From the NCBI RefSeq assembly GCF_031179285.1, contig NZ_JAPSHY010000012.1, positions 1 to 64,000 of the forward strand: a stretch of DNA of 64,000 bases, read 5' to 3'. This document shows, piece after piece, positions 43,490 to 54,069 of the stretch. The notes under the pieces were generated by a model that saw only the letters and a program-made list of their open reading frames with translations, did not search any database and was not told the origin of the DNA. The position numbers and the translations under genes are program-made. The stretch comes from Microbacterium sp. (GTDB taxonomy: Bacteria > Actinomycetota > Actinomycetes > Actinomycetales > Microbacteriaceae). How positions within the stretch are numbered: position 1 is the stretch's first letter; the number at the start of each line of letters is the position of its first letter.

Positions 43490-45433
43490 GTGACGACCAA
43501 TCAGCAGGCCGACCCCCTCATCGGGCGGCTTGTCGACGGCCGGTACCGGGTGCGCGCGCGGATCGCGCGAGGCGGAATGGCGACCGTCTACGTCGCCACC
43601 GACCTGCGGCTCGAACGACGGATCGCGCTGAAGGTGATGCACGCCCACCTCAGTGACGATTCCGCTTTCCAGAGCCGGTTCATCCAGGAAGCCCGGGCCG
43701 CGGCGAGACTGGCCGACCCCCACGTCGTCAACGTCTTCGATCAGGGGCAGGACGGCGAACTGGCCTACCTCGTCATGGAGTACCTGCCTGGCATCACGCT
43801 GCGGGAGCTGATGCGCGAGCAGCGCCGGCTGACGATCGCGCAGACGATCACGATCATGGATGCGATCCTCGCGGGGCTCGCCGCCGCGCACCGGGCGGGA
43901 ATCGTGCACCGCGACGTCAAGCCCGAGAACGTGCTGCTGGCCGAGGACGGACGCATCAAGATCGGCGACTTCGGTCTGGCGAGGGCGACGACGGCCAACA
44001 CCGCCACCGGCCAGCAACTCCTCGGCACCATCGCCTACCTCGCGCCCGAGCTCGTCACGCGAGGCACCGCCGATGCGCGAAGCGACATCTACGCCCTCGG
44101 GATCATGCTCTACGAGATGCTGGTCGGCGAGCAGCCGTACAAGGGCGAGCAGCCGATGCAGATCGCGTTCCAGCACGCCACCGAATCCGTGCCCCGGCCG
44201 AGCGTGCGCAATCCCGGGGTTCCGGAGGCGTTCGATGAGCTGGTGCTCTGGGCGACGGAGAAGTCGCCGGACGAGCGTCCGAACAATGCCCAGGAGATGC
44301 TCGACAAGCTCCGCGAGATCGAACGCGATCTCGGGATCGCGCCGGCCGTGGCCGCGACGACGACGATGAGGCGCTCTCAGTCGGACTCCGGCGATCTGAC
44401 CAAGGTGATGCCCGGAACGATGGTCGCCGCCGCGGACCCGACGGATCCCGTGCCGCAGACCGTCGACAACGCGACGGTGCTGCGTCGCCGCGCCTCCAAA
44501 CGTCGCGCGCGCGGCGCGTTCCTGCTCACGCTCGTGCTGCTTCTCGCCACCATGGCTGGCGGGGTCGGCTGGTGGTTCGGCTCGGGCCCTGGTTCACTCA
44601 TCGCGGTGCCCGCGGTCGCGGGGGGCTCCTACGAGGATGCTGCCGCCGCGCTGACCGCGGAAGGGTTCGTGCCCGAGAGAGTCGACGCGAACTCCACCGA
44701 GGTGGAGACCGGCGTCGTCATGAGCACCGACCCCGGAGCGGGCGAACGACTGGAACAGGGCTCGACGGTCGAGGTGACGGTGTCGTCGGGACCCGCGCAA
44801 CACACCATCGAGGCGGTTGCGGGCGTCGACGCCGAGACGGTGAGGGGGATGCTGCGGGCAGCCAATCTCGACCTGACCGAGGACGAGCAGTACTTCTCCG
44901 ATGTCGAGGACGGCATCGTGCTGAACGTGCGCATCACCCCGCGCGCCGGCGGAGACGCGTTCGGCTGCGACCAGGGCTGCACGGTGTTCGAGAAGGACAC
45001 GGCGACCATGCAGGTCTCGGTCGGTCCCGTCCCTGATGTGACCGGCAAAAGCGTGGGCGAGGCGACGCAGATCCTCAGCGACAAGGGTCTGGGCGTCAAC
45101 GCGGAGACCCAGACGCAGCACCACGACGAGATCGAAGAGGGCCGGGTCATCGGCATCGCCGACCGGGCCGAAGAGGGCAGCTGGCGCCCCGGTGAGTCGG
45201 TGACGCTCATCGTCTCCCAGGGACCGCAGCTGTTCGAGGTGCCCGACGTCGCCGGCCAGAACCGGGACCAGGCTGCCAAGACCCTGAGGGATGCCGGGTT
45301 CGAGGTCGACTACGCGGTCTTCTGGAACGGCGTTCCCAACGGTCTCACCGAGGTCACCGGCACGGATCCCGCCGCCGGCTCCATGCGCCGCGCGGGCACG
45401 AAGATCTACATGATCATCAACGTCAGCGGCTGA
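43490..45433 (+). CDS. PASTA-domain Ser/Thr protein kinase (PknL/PknB-like)
   Basis: A 647-aa membrane receptor kinase. The kinase domain (about 18-285) has the glycine loop IARGGMATVYVA, the ATP lysine in RRIALKVM, the catalytic loop VHRDVKPENVLL, DFGLARA, and APELV. A juxtamembrane stretch with several Thr and Ser leads to one helix (about 343-362). Four PASTA-like repeats follow outside the cell; the second carries an insert with two cysteines (GCDQGC). PASTA repeats sense muropeptides or lipid II. Position beside a Rv2175c-like gene supports a PknL role, although mycobacterial PknL lacks PASTA repeats. Confidence 0.93.
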   Translation: MTTNQQADPLIGRLVDGRYRVRARIARGGMATVYVATDLRLERRIALKVMHAHLSDDSAFQSRFIQEARAAARLADPHVVNVFDQGQDGELAYLVMEYLPGITLRELMREQRRLTIAQTITIMDAILAGLAAAHRAGIVHRDVKPENVLLAEDGRIKIGDFGLARATTANTATGQQLLGTIAYLAPELVTRGTADARSDIYALGIMLYEMLVGEQPYKGEQPMQIAFQHATESVPRPSVRNPGVPEAFDELVLWATEKSPDERPNNAQEMLDKLREIERDLGIAPAVAATTTMRRSQSDSGDLTKVMPGTMVAAADPTDPVPQTVDNATVLRRRASKRRARGAFLLTLVLLLATMAGGVGWWFGSGPGSLIAVPAVAGGSYEDAAAALTAEGFVPERVDANSTEVETGVVMSTDPGAGERLEQGSTVEVTVSSGPAQHTIEAVAGVDAETVRGMLRAANLDLTEDEQYFSDVEDGIVLNVRITPRAGGDAFGCDQGCTVFEKDTATMQVSVGPVPDVTGKSVGEATQILSDKGLGVNAETQTQHHDEIEEGRVIGIADRAEEGSWRPGESVTLIVSQGPQLFEVPDVAGQNRDQAAKTLRDAGFEVDYAVFWNGVPNGLTEVTGTDPAAGSMRRAGTKIYMIINVSG

Positions 45434-45577
45434 CAGGCGCACTGCTCGCGAGCGAGCCGCCGGCGGCCACCTGCCGTTCATCGTCGCGACACCGACGGGC
45501 AACGCGCCCGGCACCTTCCCGTCGCCTGGCGCCAACACTCTGGCGGAATCCCGCAACCGCCTACCCGGAGTGTGCCC

Positions 45578-48343
45578 ATGCCCTCTCGTTCCCTCCCCGC
45601 CGCTGCCCTGACGGCGTGCCTCGCCGTCGGCGTCGTCGGCGTGGCATCCTTGCCTGCGTCGGCCGCACCGGCCGGTGCGGCCTTCTCACGCAGCGCGACC
45701 TATCCGGTCTACCTCAACCTCCCCGCAGACGTGGATCCCGCTTCCGAGACGGTCGCCGAGATCTCCACGATCACCGCCGACGGCACCGTGGTGTACACCG
45801 ATGCGCCGGGCCAGCGGATCGGCTTCGTCGATGTGAACGATCCCGCCGATCCGACAGGGACCGGCTCGGTGTCGCTCACCGACATCGGGCATGCCGACGA
45901 TCAGCCCACCTCGGTCGCCGCGTACGGCGACTACATCCTCGTGGTGATCGACGAGACCGGGGGCGACTTCACGGCGCCGCGCGGTCGCGTCGACGTGCTG
46001 CGCGCCTCGGACCGCGTCGTCGTGCGTTCGATCGATCTGGGCGGTCAGCCGGACTCCATCGACATCTCCCCCGACGGCGCATACGCCGCCATTGCCATCG
46101 AGAACCAGCGCGACGAAGAGTTCACTCCCGAGGGCGCGGACGAGGGTGATCTTCCGCAACTCCCCGCGGGATTCGTCCAGGTGCTCGAGCTCGGCAGCGA
46201 CCCCGCCACCTGGACCGCCACGGCTGTGCCGTTCGTGGCGGAGGACGGCACGCCGCTGCCGGTCGTCGCCGCCGCCGAACTCGACACGCCGCAGGACCCC
46301 GAACCGGAGTACGTCACGATCAACGGGGACAACCAGGCCGCCGTCACTCTTCAGGAGAACAACGGCATCGCCGTGATCGATCTGCCCAGCCGCGAGATCG
46401 TGTCGGTGTTCTCGGCCGGAACGGTCGCACTGACCGGAGTCGACACCGCCAAGGACGGGCGCATCGACCTCAGCGGGACGCTGCCGGCAGCACCCCGTGA
46501 ACCGGATGCGATCGCCTGGGTGGGCGACGGCATGGTCGCCACGGCGAACGAGGGCGACTGGAAGGGCGGAACGCGGGGCTGGAGCGTCTTCGACACCGCC
46601 GCCGGCGCCGTGGTGTGGGATGCCGGCAGGTCGTTCGCCGACCTCGCGGTCCAGCACGGCCTGCACAACGAGGATCGTGCGGCGAAGAAGGGCGCGGAGC
46701 CGGAGGGACTCGCATTCGCCGAGTTCGACGGCACACCGTACGCCTTCATCGCCAGCGAGCGCTCGAACTTCGTCGCCGTCTACGACATGACCGACGCGGC
46801 ATCCCCGGTGTTCGAGCAGGTGCTGTTCACCACCAACGGCCCCGAGGGGATCCTCCCGGTCCCGGAGCGCGACCTGTTGATCGTGTCGAGCGAGACCGAC
46901 GATGCGGGCGCAGGCGTCCGCGCGTCGCTCAACGTCTATTCCTTCGGCCAGGATGCCGGCTCGCAGCCCAGCATCGTGTCCGACGTCTCCGCCGCCGGCC
47001 CGATCGGGTGGTCGGCGCTCGGAGCACTCTCCGGGCACCCGACCGACGCTTCGCTCGTGTACGCGGCGAGCGACGCCGTGCTCGCCCCCGCGACGATCTT
47101 CACGGTCGACGTCGACGCGGCACCGGCTCGGATCACGAGCGCGATGCAGATCACCGAGGGAGGCGCGCCCGCGGCCCTCGACGTCGAAGGCCTTTCCGCG
47201 GCTGCCGACGGCACGTTCTGGCTCGCAGCGGAGGGCGCAACCGGCGCCGGGAACGAGATCGTCCGTGTGGACGCCGACGGCGAAGTGCTCACCCGCCATC
47301 CTCTCCCCGCGGAGGTCGCGGCGCACGTCGGCAAGTGGGGCTTCGAGGGTGTGACGATCACCGGCAGCGGCGACAGCCTGCGGGTGTGGACAGTCATCCA
47401 GCGCCCGTTGTGGACGGACCCCTCCGACCTCGCTGCCGGTACCGTCGACGGCGAGGCGGTGACCCGTATCGGTCGGCTCAACCCGGCGACAGGTGAGTGG
47501 AGTTGGTTCGGATACCGCCTCGATGCGGCAACGGTCGCCGGCGACTGGATGGGCCTGTCGGAGATCACGGCGATCGACGATGACACCTTCGCGATCGTCG
47601 AACGCGACAAGCTCAACGGTCCTGCCGCGGCGGTGAAGCGCGTGACCCGCGTGGACGTCCCCGAAGACTCCGAGCCGGTACCCTTCGGCCAGCCGCTCAC
47701 GGTTCTCGAGAAGACGACCGCCATCGACATGCTGCCGCATCTTCGTGACACCGCCGGCTGGACCCAGGAGAAGCTCGAGGGCTTCGCCTTGGCCGCCGAC
47801 GGCCGCCTCTACGGCGTCACCGACAACGACGGGCTGAAGGACGCCACCGGAGAGACCGTCTTCCTGCGGCTCGGCACCGCCTCGGAGGTCTTCCCGGATT
47901 CGGGCGGCGAGGAGCCGGCAGAACCTTCCCTCTCGGTGAGCCCCGCGACGGTGCAGGCGGGTTCGTCCGTGACGATCAGCGGTCGCGGCTTCCCGGCCTC
48001 GGCAGAGGTGCGCTTCGAACTGCACAGCGCCGCCGTGGTGCTGGGCAGCGCGATGGCGGATGCCGCCGGAAACGTCCGCTTCGTCGCCACGATCCCGGCC
48101 GACACCGCCGCGGGTGCGCACGAGATCGTGGCCTTCGCGGGTGACCTGACGGTGCGCGCCGCCCTCGCCGTCACGGCGTCGGGTAGCGATGCCGCGCCGG
48201 GAACGGGTTCGGGTGCCGGTTCACAGGACGGCGACCTCGCATCCACCGGTGGGGAGACGGCATGGCTGCTGCCGGTGGCCGCCGCTGCCGGCCTCCTGCT
48301 CGCCGCCGGCGCGCTGCTGGCGCTCCGCCGCCGCAACGGCTGA
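45578..48343 (+). CDS. Cell-wall-anchored choice-of-anchor/esterase-like phytase domain protein
   Basis: A 921-aa surface protein. A signal peptide (about 1-31, ending ASAAPA) is followed by a beta-propeller-like region with repeated DGxxAxxxxE-type blades, and a segment about 500-760 that resembles the esterase-like activity of phytase family (DVEGLSAAADGTFWLAAEG, KWGFEGVTI, LEGFALAADGRLYGVTDND). A bacterial Ig-like fold lies near 790-870. The end is a sorting signal: LASTG, a hydrophobic helix, and RRRNG. This fits sortase E-type anchoring. ATG 45578 has GGAG 7 nt upstream. Its substrate is unknown; phosphate ester cleavage is only a possibility. Confidence 0.82.
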   Translation: MPSRSLPAAALTACLAVGVVGVASLPASAAPAGAAFSRSATYPVYLNLPADVDPASETVAEISTITADGTVVYTDAPGQRIGFVDVNDPADPTGTGSVSLTDIGHADDQPTSVAAYGDYILVVIDETGGDFTAPRGRVDVLRASDRVVVRSIDLGGQPDSIDISPDGAYAAIAIENQRDEEFTPEGADEGDLPQLPAGFVQVLELGSDPATWTATAVPFVAEDGTPLPVVAAAELDTPQDPEPEYVTINGDNQAAVTLQENNGIAVIDLPSREIVSVFSAGTVALTGVDTAKDGRIDLSGTLPAAPREPDAIAWVGDGMVATANEGDWKGGTRGWSVFDTAAGAVVWDAGRSFADLAVQHGLHNEDRAAKKGAEPEGLAFAEFDGTPYAFIASERSNFVAVYDMTDAASPVFEQVLFTTNGPEGILPVPERDLLIVSSETDDAGAGVRASLNVYSFGQDAGSQPSIVSDVSAAGPIGWSALGALSGHPTDASLVYAASDAVLAPATIFTVDVDAAPARITSAMQITEGGAPAALDVEGLSAAADGTFWLAAEGATGAGNEIVRVDADGEVLTRHPLPAEVAAHVGKWGFEGVTITGSGDSLRVWTVIQRPLWTDPSDLAAGTVDGEAVTRIGRLNPATGEWSWFGYRLDAATVAGDWMGLSEITAIDDDTFAIVERDKLNGPAAAVKRVTRVDVPEDSEPVPFGQPLTVLEKTTAIDMLPHLRDTAGWTQEKLEGFALAADGRLYGVTDNDGLKDATGETVFLRLGTASEVFPDSGGEEPAEPSLSVSPATVQAGSSVTISGRGFPASAEVRFELHSAAVVLGSAMADAAGNVRFVATIPADTAAGAHEIVAFAGDLTVRAALAVTASGSDAAPGTGSGAGSQDGDLASTGGETAWLLPVAAAAGLLLAAGALLALRRRNG

Positions 48344-48348
48344 GACAC

Positions 48349-48405
48349 CGAGAACGCGCGAACCGCCCTTCCCGAGGCACGGGAAGGGCGGTTTGTGCGT
48401 TGTCG
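48349..48405. terminator. Long hairpin, copy 1, between convergent genes
   Basis: The left arm 48349-48374 pairs with 48380-48405 with three mismatches or wobbles (core AACCGCCCTTCCC / GGGAAGGGCGGTT). It serves the 921-aa surface-protein gene and the minus-strand DUF559 gene. Its left flank and arm (48344-48374) are identical to 49374-49404. Confidence 0.75.
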
Positions 48406-48406
48406 A

Positions 48407-49297
48407 TCAGTCGGCGACCCGAAGATGGCGACGAATGCGAGCGATCAGTGCGCTGGCACCGTCGCGGAGATCGTCGGCCCCGATGAGGATCACTCGGTAC
48501 CCGGCATCCTCCAGTAGCTGGATCCTGGTGAGATCCTGCAGCCAACGCTTTCGTGATCGGCGATGCTCGTCGCCCTGGTACTCGAGCAGCAGACGCGCTG
48601 CGCGGTAGCCGAGGTCGCCGTGCAGAGTGCCGCCTGCCGTCGCGACCGCCAGCTGGACTTCCGGTTCGGGTAGTCCGCCGGCGACGAGCGCCAGGCGCAG
48701 AAGCGACTCGCGGGGCGAGTCGACCGGACACCGCAGACGCTCGAGGGCCCATCGCAGTGCTGCCGCGCCTCGGCGGGCCCCATGCCGGTGCACGGCCTCA
48801 TCCAGGTTTTCCGTCGTGCACAGGGGCAACTCCCGTCCGCGATCCGAGCGCTCGCCGCTCAGAAGGAAGTCGCCGACCGCGACCAGCCATTCGCGGGTCA
48901 GCACGACCGATAGGCCGCACCATGTGTCGGCGGGGCCGAGCACGGGCAGATCTGCCACGTGGTACCGCTCCAGGTCGGCATCCTGTCGCTCCCATCCGAC
49001 GACGCCGGCTCGCCGGATCCGCCCTCGCGCGCCGAGCGCGGTGACATGCAGCTCTTCCTTGTCGACGGACGTGGGCAGCGGCATCCGCCAGAGCTGCGCG
49101 GCCGTCGTGCGACTGAAGACGTGATGCTCCGCCATCACCGCCGTGAGGCTGATGCAGCGATTGCGCAGCGAGCGGACCGGGCCGTCGGCTCGAACGCCGT
49201 GGAACGGACGGTCGAGATCCCGTCCACGCAGCCGCTTCTCGGTCGTCCCGTTGCCGATGGCAGTGCGCACGCGGAAGATGCGCCCCTGCAGCGGCAC
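48407..49297 (-). CDS. DUF559 family protein (PD-(D/E)XK nuclease-like)
   Basis: A 296-aa protein of a family common in Microbacteriaceae. The N-terminal half resembles the AbiEi-like winged-helix region (GRIFRVRTAIGNGTTEKRLRGRDLDRPFHGVRA). The C-terminal part has the Vsr-like core LLLEYQGDEHRRSRKRWLQDLTRIQLLEDAGYRVI, where E, then D...R...L are the expected nuclease residues. The toxin, repair or mobility role is unknown. GTG 49297 fits the family start. The gene is bracketed by two copies of a long hairpin, which may mean it moved as a unit. Confidence 0.78.
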   Translation of the reverse strand: MPLQGRIFRVRTAIGNGTTEKRLRGRDLDRPFHGVRADGPVRSLRNRCISLTAVMAEHHVFSRTTAAQLWRMPLPTSVDKEELHVTALGARGRIRRAGVVGWERQDADLERYHVADLPVLGPADTWCGLSVVLTREWLVAVGDFLLSGERSDRGRELPLCTTENLDEAVHRHGARRGAAALRWALERLRCPVDSPRESLLRLALVAGGLPEPEVQLAVATAGGTLHGDLGYRAARLLLEYQGDEHRRSRKRWLQDLTRIQLLEDAGYRVILIGADDLRDGASALIARIRRHLRVAD

Positions 49298-49378
49298 GGG
49301 CAGTGGGGTTTGCGGTCGCTTCCGCCGATTCTGCCTGCGTCACCGCGTCCGTGTTCCGCTTCTCCACAGCTCGGACAC

Positions 49379-49435
49379 CGAGAACGCGCGAACCGCCCTT
49401 CCCGGCGTCCGGGAAGGGCGGTTTGCGCGTTCTCG
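49379..49435 (-). terminator. Long hairpin, copy 2, after the DAHP synthase gene
   Basis: A 26-bp stem (49379-49404 with 49410-49435) with a single G-T wobble and a 5-nt loop, 22 nt beyond the DAHP synthase stop. The left arm and flank are identical over 31 nt to copy 1 at 48344-48374. The rest of the 49298-49457 gap holds no gene. Confidence 0.75.
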
Positions 49436-49457
49436 AGCCTCAGAGAGGCAAGCGGGC

Positions 49458-50798
49458 TCAGCGCTTTTCGAGCTCCTGCGCGACGAGGAAGGCGAGCTCG
49501 AGGCTCTGCATATGGTTCAGGCGTGGATCGCACAGGCTCTCGTAGCGGGTGGCGAGGCCCTCCTCGTCGATCTGCTCCGAGCCGCCGAGGCACTCGGTGA
49601 CATCGTCGCCGGTGAGCTCGACGTGGATGCCGCCGGGGAACGTGCCGACCGCCCGGTGCGCCTCGAAGAACCCGCGCACCTCGTCGACCACGTCGTCGAA
49701 GCGACGCGTCTTGTACCCGGTGGGCGTGGTGATGCCGTTGCCGTGCATCGGGTCGGTGACCCACAGCGGCTGCGCGCCCGAGTCGCGAACGGCCTCCAGC
49801 AGCGGCGGGAGGGCGTCACGGATCTTGCCCGCCCCCATGCGGGTGATGAACGTGAGGCGGCCGGGCTCGCGGTCAGGGTCGAGCTTGTCGATCAGGGCGA
49901 GCGCCGTCTCGGGCGTGGTCGTCGGGCCGAGCTTGACGCCGATCGGATTGCGGATCTTGGAGAAGTAGTCGACGTGCGCGCCGTCGAGGTCTCTCGTGCG
50001 CTCGCCGATCCAGAGGAAGTGCGCCGAGGTGTTGTACGGGGTGTCGGTGCGCGAGTCGATGCGGGTCATCGGCCGCTCGTAGTCCATGAGCAGGCCCTCG
50101 TGGCCGGTGAAGAACTCGACGCGCTTGAGCTCGTCGAAGTCGGCGCCGGCGGCCTCCATGAACTTGATGGCGCGGTCGATCTCGGCGGCCATCCGCTCGT
50201 AACGCTGATTCGCCGGGTTCTGCGCGAAGCCCTTGTTCCACGAATGCACCTCGCGAAGGTCCGCGAAACCACCCTGGGTGAACGCGCGGATCAGGTTCAG
50301 CGTGGAGACGGCCGTGTGGTAGCCCTGGAGGAGCCGCCCTGGGTCGGCCCTGCGGGAGACTTCGGTGAAGTCGTAGCCGTTGACGATGTCACCGCGGTAG
50401 GCGGGCAGCGTCACATCGCCGCGAGTCTCGTCGTCGCTCGAGCGGGGCTTGGCGAACTGGCCGGCCATCCGGCCCATCTTCACGACCGGCATCGACGCAC
50501 CGTAGGTGAGCACCACGGCCATCTGGAGCACCGTCTTGATCCGGTTGCGGATCTGCTCGGCCGTCGCACCGGCGAAGGTCTCGGCGCAATCGCCGCCCTG
50601 GAGCAGGAACGCCTGGCCGGATGCGGCACGCGCGAGACGCTCGCGGAGGTTGTCGACCTCACCGGCGAAGACCAGCGGCGGCAGGCCGGCGATCTGCTGC
50701 GAGACGGCAGCGACGCGGTCGGCATCGGGCCACTGCGGCTGCTGCTTGATGGGAAGGGAGCGCCACGCGTCAAGGGCGTCGATGTGGTGCTGAAGCAT
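49458..50798 (-). CDS. aroG: 3-deoxy-7-phosphoheptulonate synthase, class II
   Basis: A 446-aa enzyme for the first step of the shikimate pathway (PEP plus erythrose 4-phosphate). It is the plant-like class II type found in mycobacteria: LLQGGDCAETF with the metal Cys, MGRMAGQFAKPRS, HSWNKGF, EFFTGHEGLLMDYE, FLWIGERTRDLDGAHVDY, KLGPTTTPE, WVTDPMHGNG and GIHVELTGDDVTEC. The ATG lies 6 nt after TAGGCT with no ribosome-binding site, so the message is probably leaderless. It feeds aromatic synthesis, as does trpD at the start of the window, but there is no linkage. Confidence 0.96.
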   Translation of the reverse strand: MLQHHIDALDAWRSLPIKQQPQWPDADRVAAVSQQIAGLPPLVFAGEVDNLRERLARAASGQAFLLQGGDCAETFAGATAEQIRNRIKTVLQMAVVLTYGASMPVVKMGRMAGQFAKPRSSDDETRGDVTLPAYRGDIVNGYDFTEVSRRADPGRLLQGYHTAVSTLNLIRAFTQGGFADLREVHSWNKGFAQNPANQRYERMAAEIDRAIKFMEAAGADFDELKRVEFFTGHEGLLMDYERPMTRIDSRTDTPYNTSAHFLWIGERTRDLDGAHVDYFSKIRNPIGVKLGPTTTPETALALIDKLDPDREPGRLTFITRMGAGKIRDALPPLLEAVRDSGAQPLWVTDPMHGNGITTPTGYKTRRFDDVVDEVRGFFEAHRAVGTFPGGIHVELTGDDVTECLGGSEQIDEEGLATRYESLCDPRLNHMQSLELAFLVAQELEKR

Positions 50799-50804
50799 CC
50801 CCTC

Positions 50805-50810
50805 AGCCTA
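50805..50810 (-). promoter_or_regulatory. -10 element of aroG (leaderless)
   Basis: TAGGCT on the minus strand, exactly 6 nt before the aroG ATG. Confidence 0.55.
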
Positions 50811-50825
50811 CCGGGAGCGGATACG

Positions 50826-51524
50826 TCAGGAGCCGCGTGTGACGCGCACCGGCAGCCGGTCCTTGACCGTGGATGCGTAGACGTCTTCGTACTTCTGGGC
50901 GCCCAGTCGCTGCAGCGCGACCATGATCTCGTCGGTCACCGAGCGCAGGATGTAGCGGTCGTTCTCCATGCCCTCGAAACGGGAGAAATCCAGAGGCTCG
51001 CCGATGACGATCCCGACGCGCACGAGGCGCGGCACGCGACGCCCGATCGGCATCGCAGTGTCGGTGTCGACCATGACCACCGGGATCACCGGCACCTTGG
51101 CCTCCAGCGCCATCCGGGCGATGCCGGTGCGCCCGCGATAGAGCTTGCCGTCCGGGCTGCGGGTGCCCTCGGGGTAGATCCCGAGAAGGTCGCCCCGCCC
51201 GAGCACCTGCAGGCCGGTGTTGAGCGAGGCCTCGGATGCCTTGCCGCCGGAGCGATCGATGGGGATCTGTCCTGTCGCCTTCATGAAGAACTTCGTCGCC
51301 CAGCCCTTGAGACCTCGACCGGTGAAGTAGTCGCTCTTCGCCAGGAACGACATCGGACGATCGATCACCAGCGGTAGGAAGATCGAATCCGCGAAGGAGA
51401 GATGGTTGCTGGCGAGGATGGCGGCGCCGCTCGTGGGCACGTTGCGCCGGCCCACGATCCAGGGACGGAAGATCGCCTTGACCAAGGGGCCGATCGCGAC
51501 GTACTTCATCAGCCAGTAGAACAT
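50826..51524 (-). CDS. 1-acyl-sn-glycerol-3-phosphate acyltransferase (PlsC family)
   Basis: A 232-aa membrane-associated enzyme that puts a second acyl chain on lysophosphatidate. Motif I is SNHLSFADSIF (NHxxxxD), motif II FMKATGQIPIDR, motif III GIYPEGTRSPDG and motif IV VPVIPVVMV. Two ATG codons are possible: 51548 and 51524. The second was chosen because a TAGACT hexamer at 51533-51538 lies 8 nt before it and inside the longer version; neither has a ribosome-binding site. It diverges from the acyl-CoA ligase gene, so both may serve fatty acid activation and phospholipid synthesis. Confidence 0.88.
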   Translation of the reverse strand: MFYWLMKYVAIGPLVKAIFRPWIVGRRNVPTSGAAILASNHLSFADSIFLPLVIDRPMSFLAKSDYFTGRGLKGWATKFFMKATGQIPIDRSGGKASEASLNTGLQVLGRGDLLGIYPEGTRSPDGKLYRGRTGIARMALEAKVPVIPVVMVDTDTAMPIGRRVPRLVRVGIVIGEPLDFSRFEGMENDRYILRSVTDEIMVALQRLGAQKYEDVYASTVKDRLPVRVTRGS

Positions 51525-51630
51525 CGTGGTGAAGTCTATGGCACGCATGCGGCGCGCGCGGAGGCGTGCGTGCAAGGGTCGACCTGCGCGCGACCCGGTT
51601 TCACCCGATGTGCGACTCGATCCCATGCCC

Positions 51631-51636
51631 TAGACT
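51631..51636 (+). promoter_or_regulatory. -10 element of fadD
   Basis: TAGACT in the divergent region; the predicted transcript has a leader of about 33 nt with the ribosome-binding site AAGGAG at 51665-51670, 5 nt before the GTG. Confidence 0.45.
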
Positions 51637-51675
51637 CGGTGCAACACGTGCCCGACCGGTACCGAAGGAGCTGCC

Positions 51676-53505
<1,830 letters not shown>

Positions 53506-53538
53506 GCGATCGCCCCAAAATCCGACCGGGGCGGCGAG

Positions 53539-53571
53539 AAAAGACCCCCGCAGATCCTGCGGGGGTCTTTT
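53539..53571. terminator. Strong bidirectional intrinsic terminator between fadD and def
   Basis: A perfect 15-bp stem (AAAAGACCCCCGCAG / CTGCGGGGGTCTTTT) with a 3-nt loop. The A-run and T-run give a U-tract in both directions, between two convergent stops. Confidence 0.92.
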
Positions 53572-53577
53572 CGTGGA

Positions 53578-54069
53578 TCAGAACCAGGCGCTCTCGCGCA
53601 CCTCTCGCATCGCGACCTTGCGAGCCTCCGGCTCGAGTCTGCTGAGGTAGAGCGTGCCGTCGAGATGGTCGGTCTCATGCTGCAGCGCCTGGGCGAGCAG
53701 GCCCTCGCCCTCCAGCACCATCGGGTTCCCGTCGAGATCGATCCCCTCGACCCGCGCCCACGGATGCCGCATCGCGTCGTGCCAGAGACCGGGCACCGAT
53801 AGGCATCCCTCGCCCGTCGGCACGGGTTCGCCTCGGACCTCGGTGAGGACCGGGTTGATCACGTAGCCGATCTCGCCGTCGACATTGTAGCTGAAGGCGC
53901 GGAGCGCGACCCCGATCTGAGGCGCGGCCACTCCCGCTCGGCCGGGCAGCTCCACGGTCTCGACGAGGTCGGTGATGAGGGACCGGATCCCCTCGTCGAT
54001 CTGCTCGATGGGTGCGCAGACGGCGCGCAGGACGGGGTCACCGAAGAGACGGATCTCGCGAACTGTCAT
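53578..54069 (-). CDS. def: Peptide deformylase
   Basis: A 163-aa metalloenzyme that removes the formyl group from new proteins. All three motifs are visible: GVAAPQIG (motif 1), EGCLSVPG with the metal Cys (motif 2) and QHETDHLDG with the HExxH His and Glu (motif 3). ATG 54069 overlaps the stop of the MinD-like gene (ATGA), so the two are translationally coupled, an unusual pairing for def. Confidence 0.95.
   Translation of the reverse strand: MTVREIRLFGDPVLRAVCAPIEQIDEGIRSLITDLVETVELPGRAGVAAPQIGVALRAFSYNVDGEIGYVINPVLTEVRGEPVPTGEGCLSVPGLWHDAMRHPWARVEGIDLDGNPMVLEGEGLLAQALQHETDHLDGTLYLSRLEPEARKVAMREVRESAWF

Noticed and set aside
45434..45577. Gap after the kinase gene searched for a terminator or small RNA
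   Set aside because: Only short GC-rich self-complementary runs were seen (for example GCTCGCGAGC); no stable hairpin with a U-tract.
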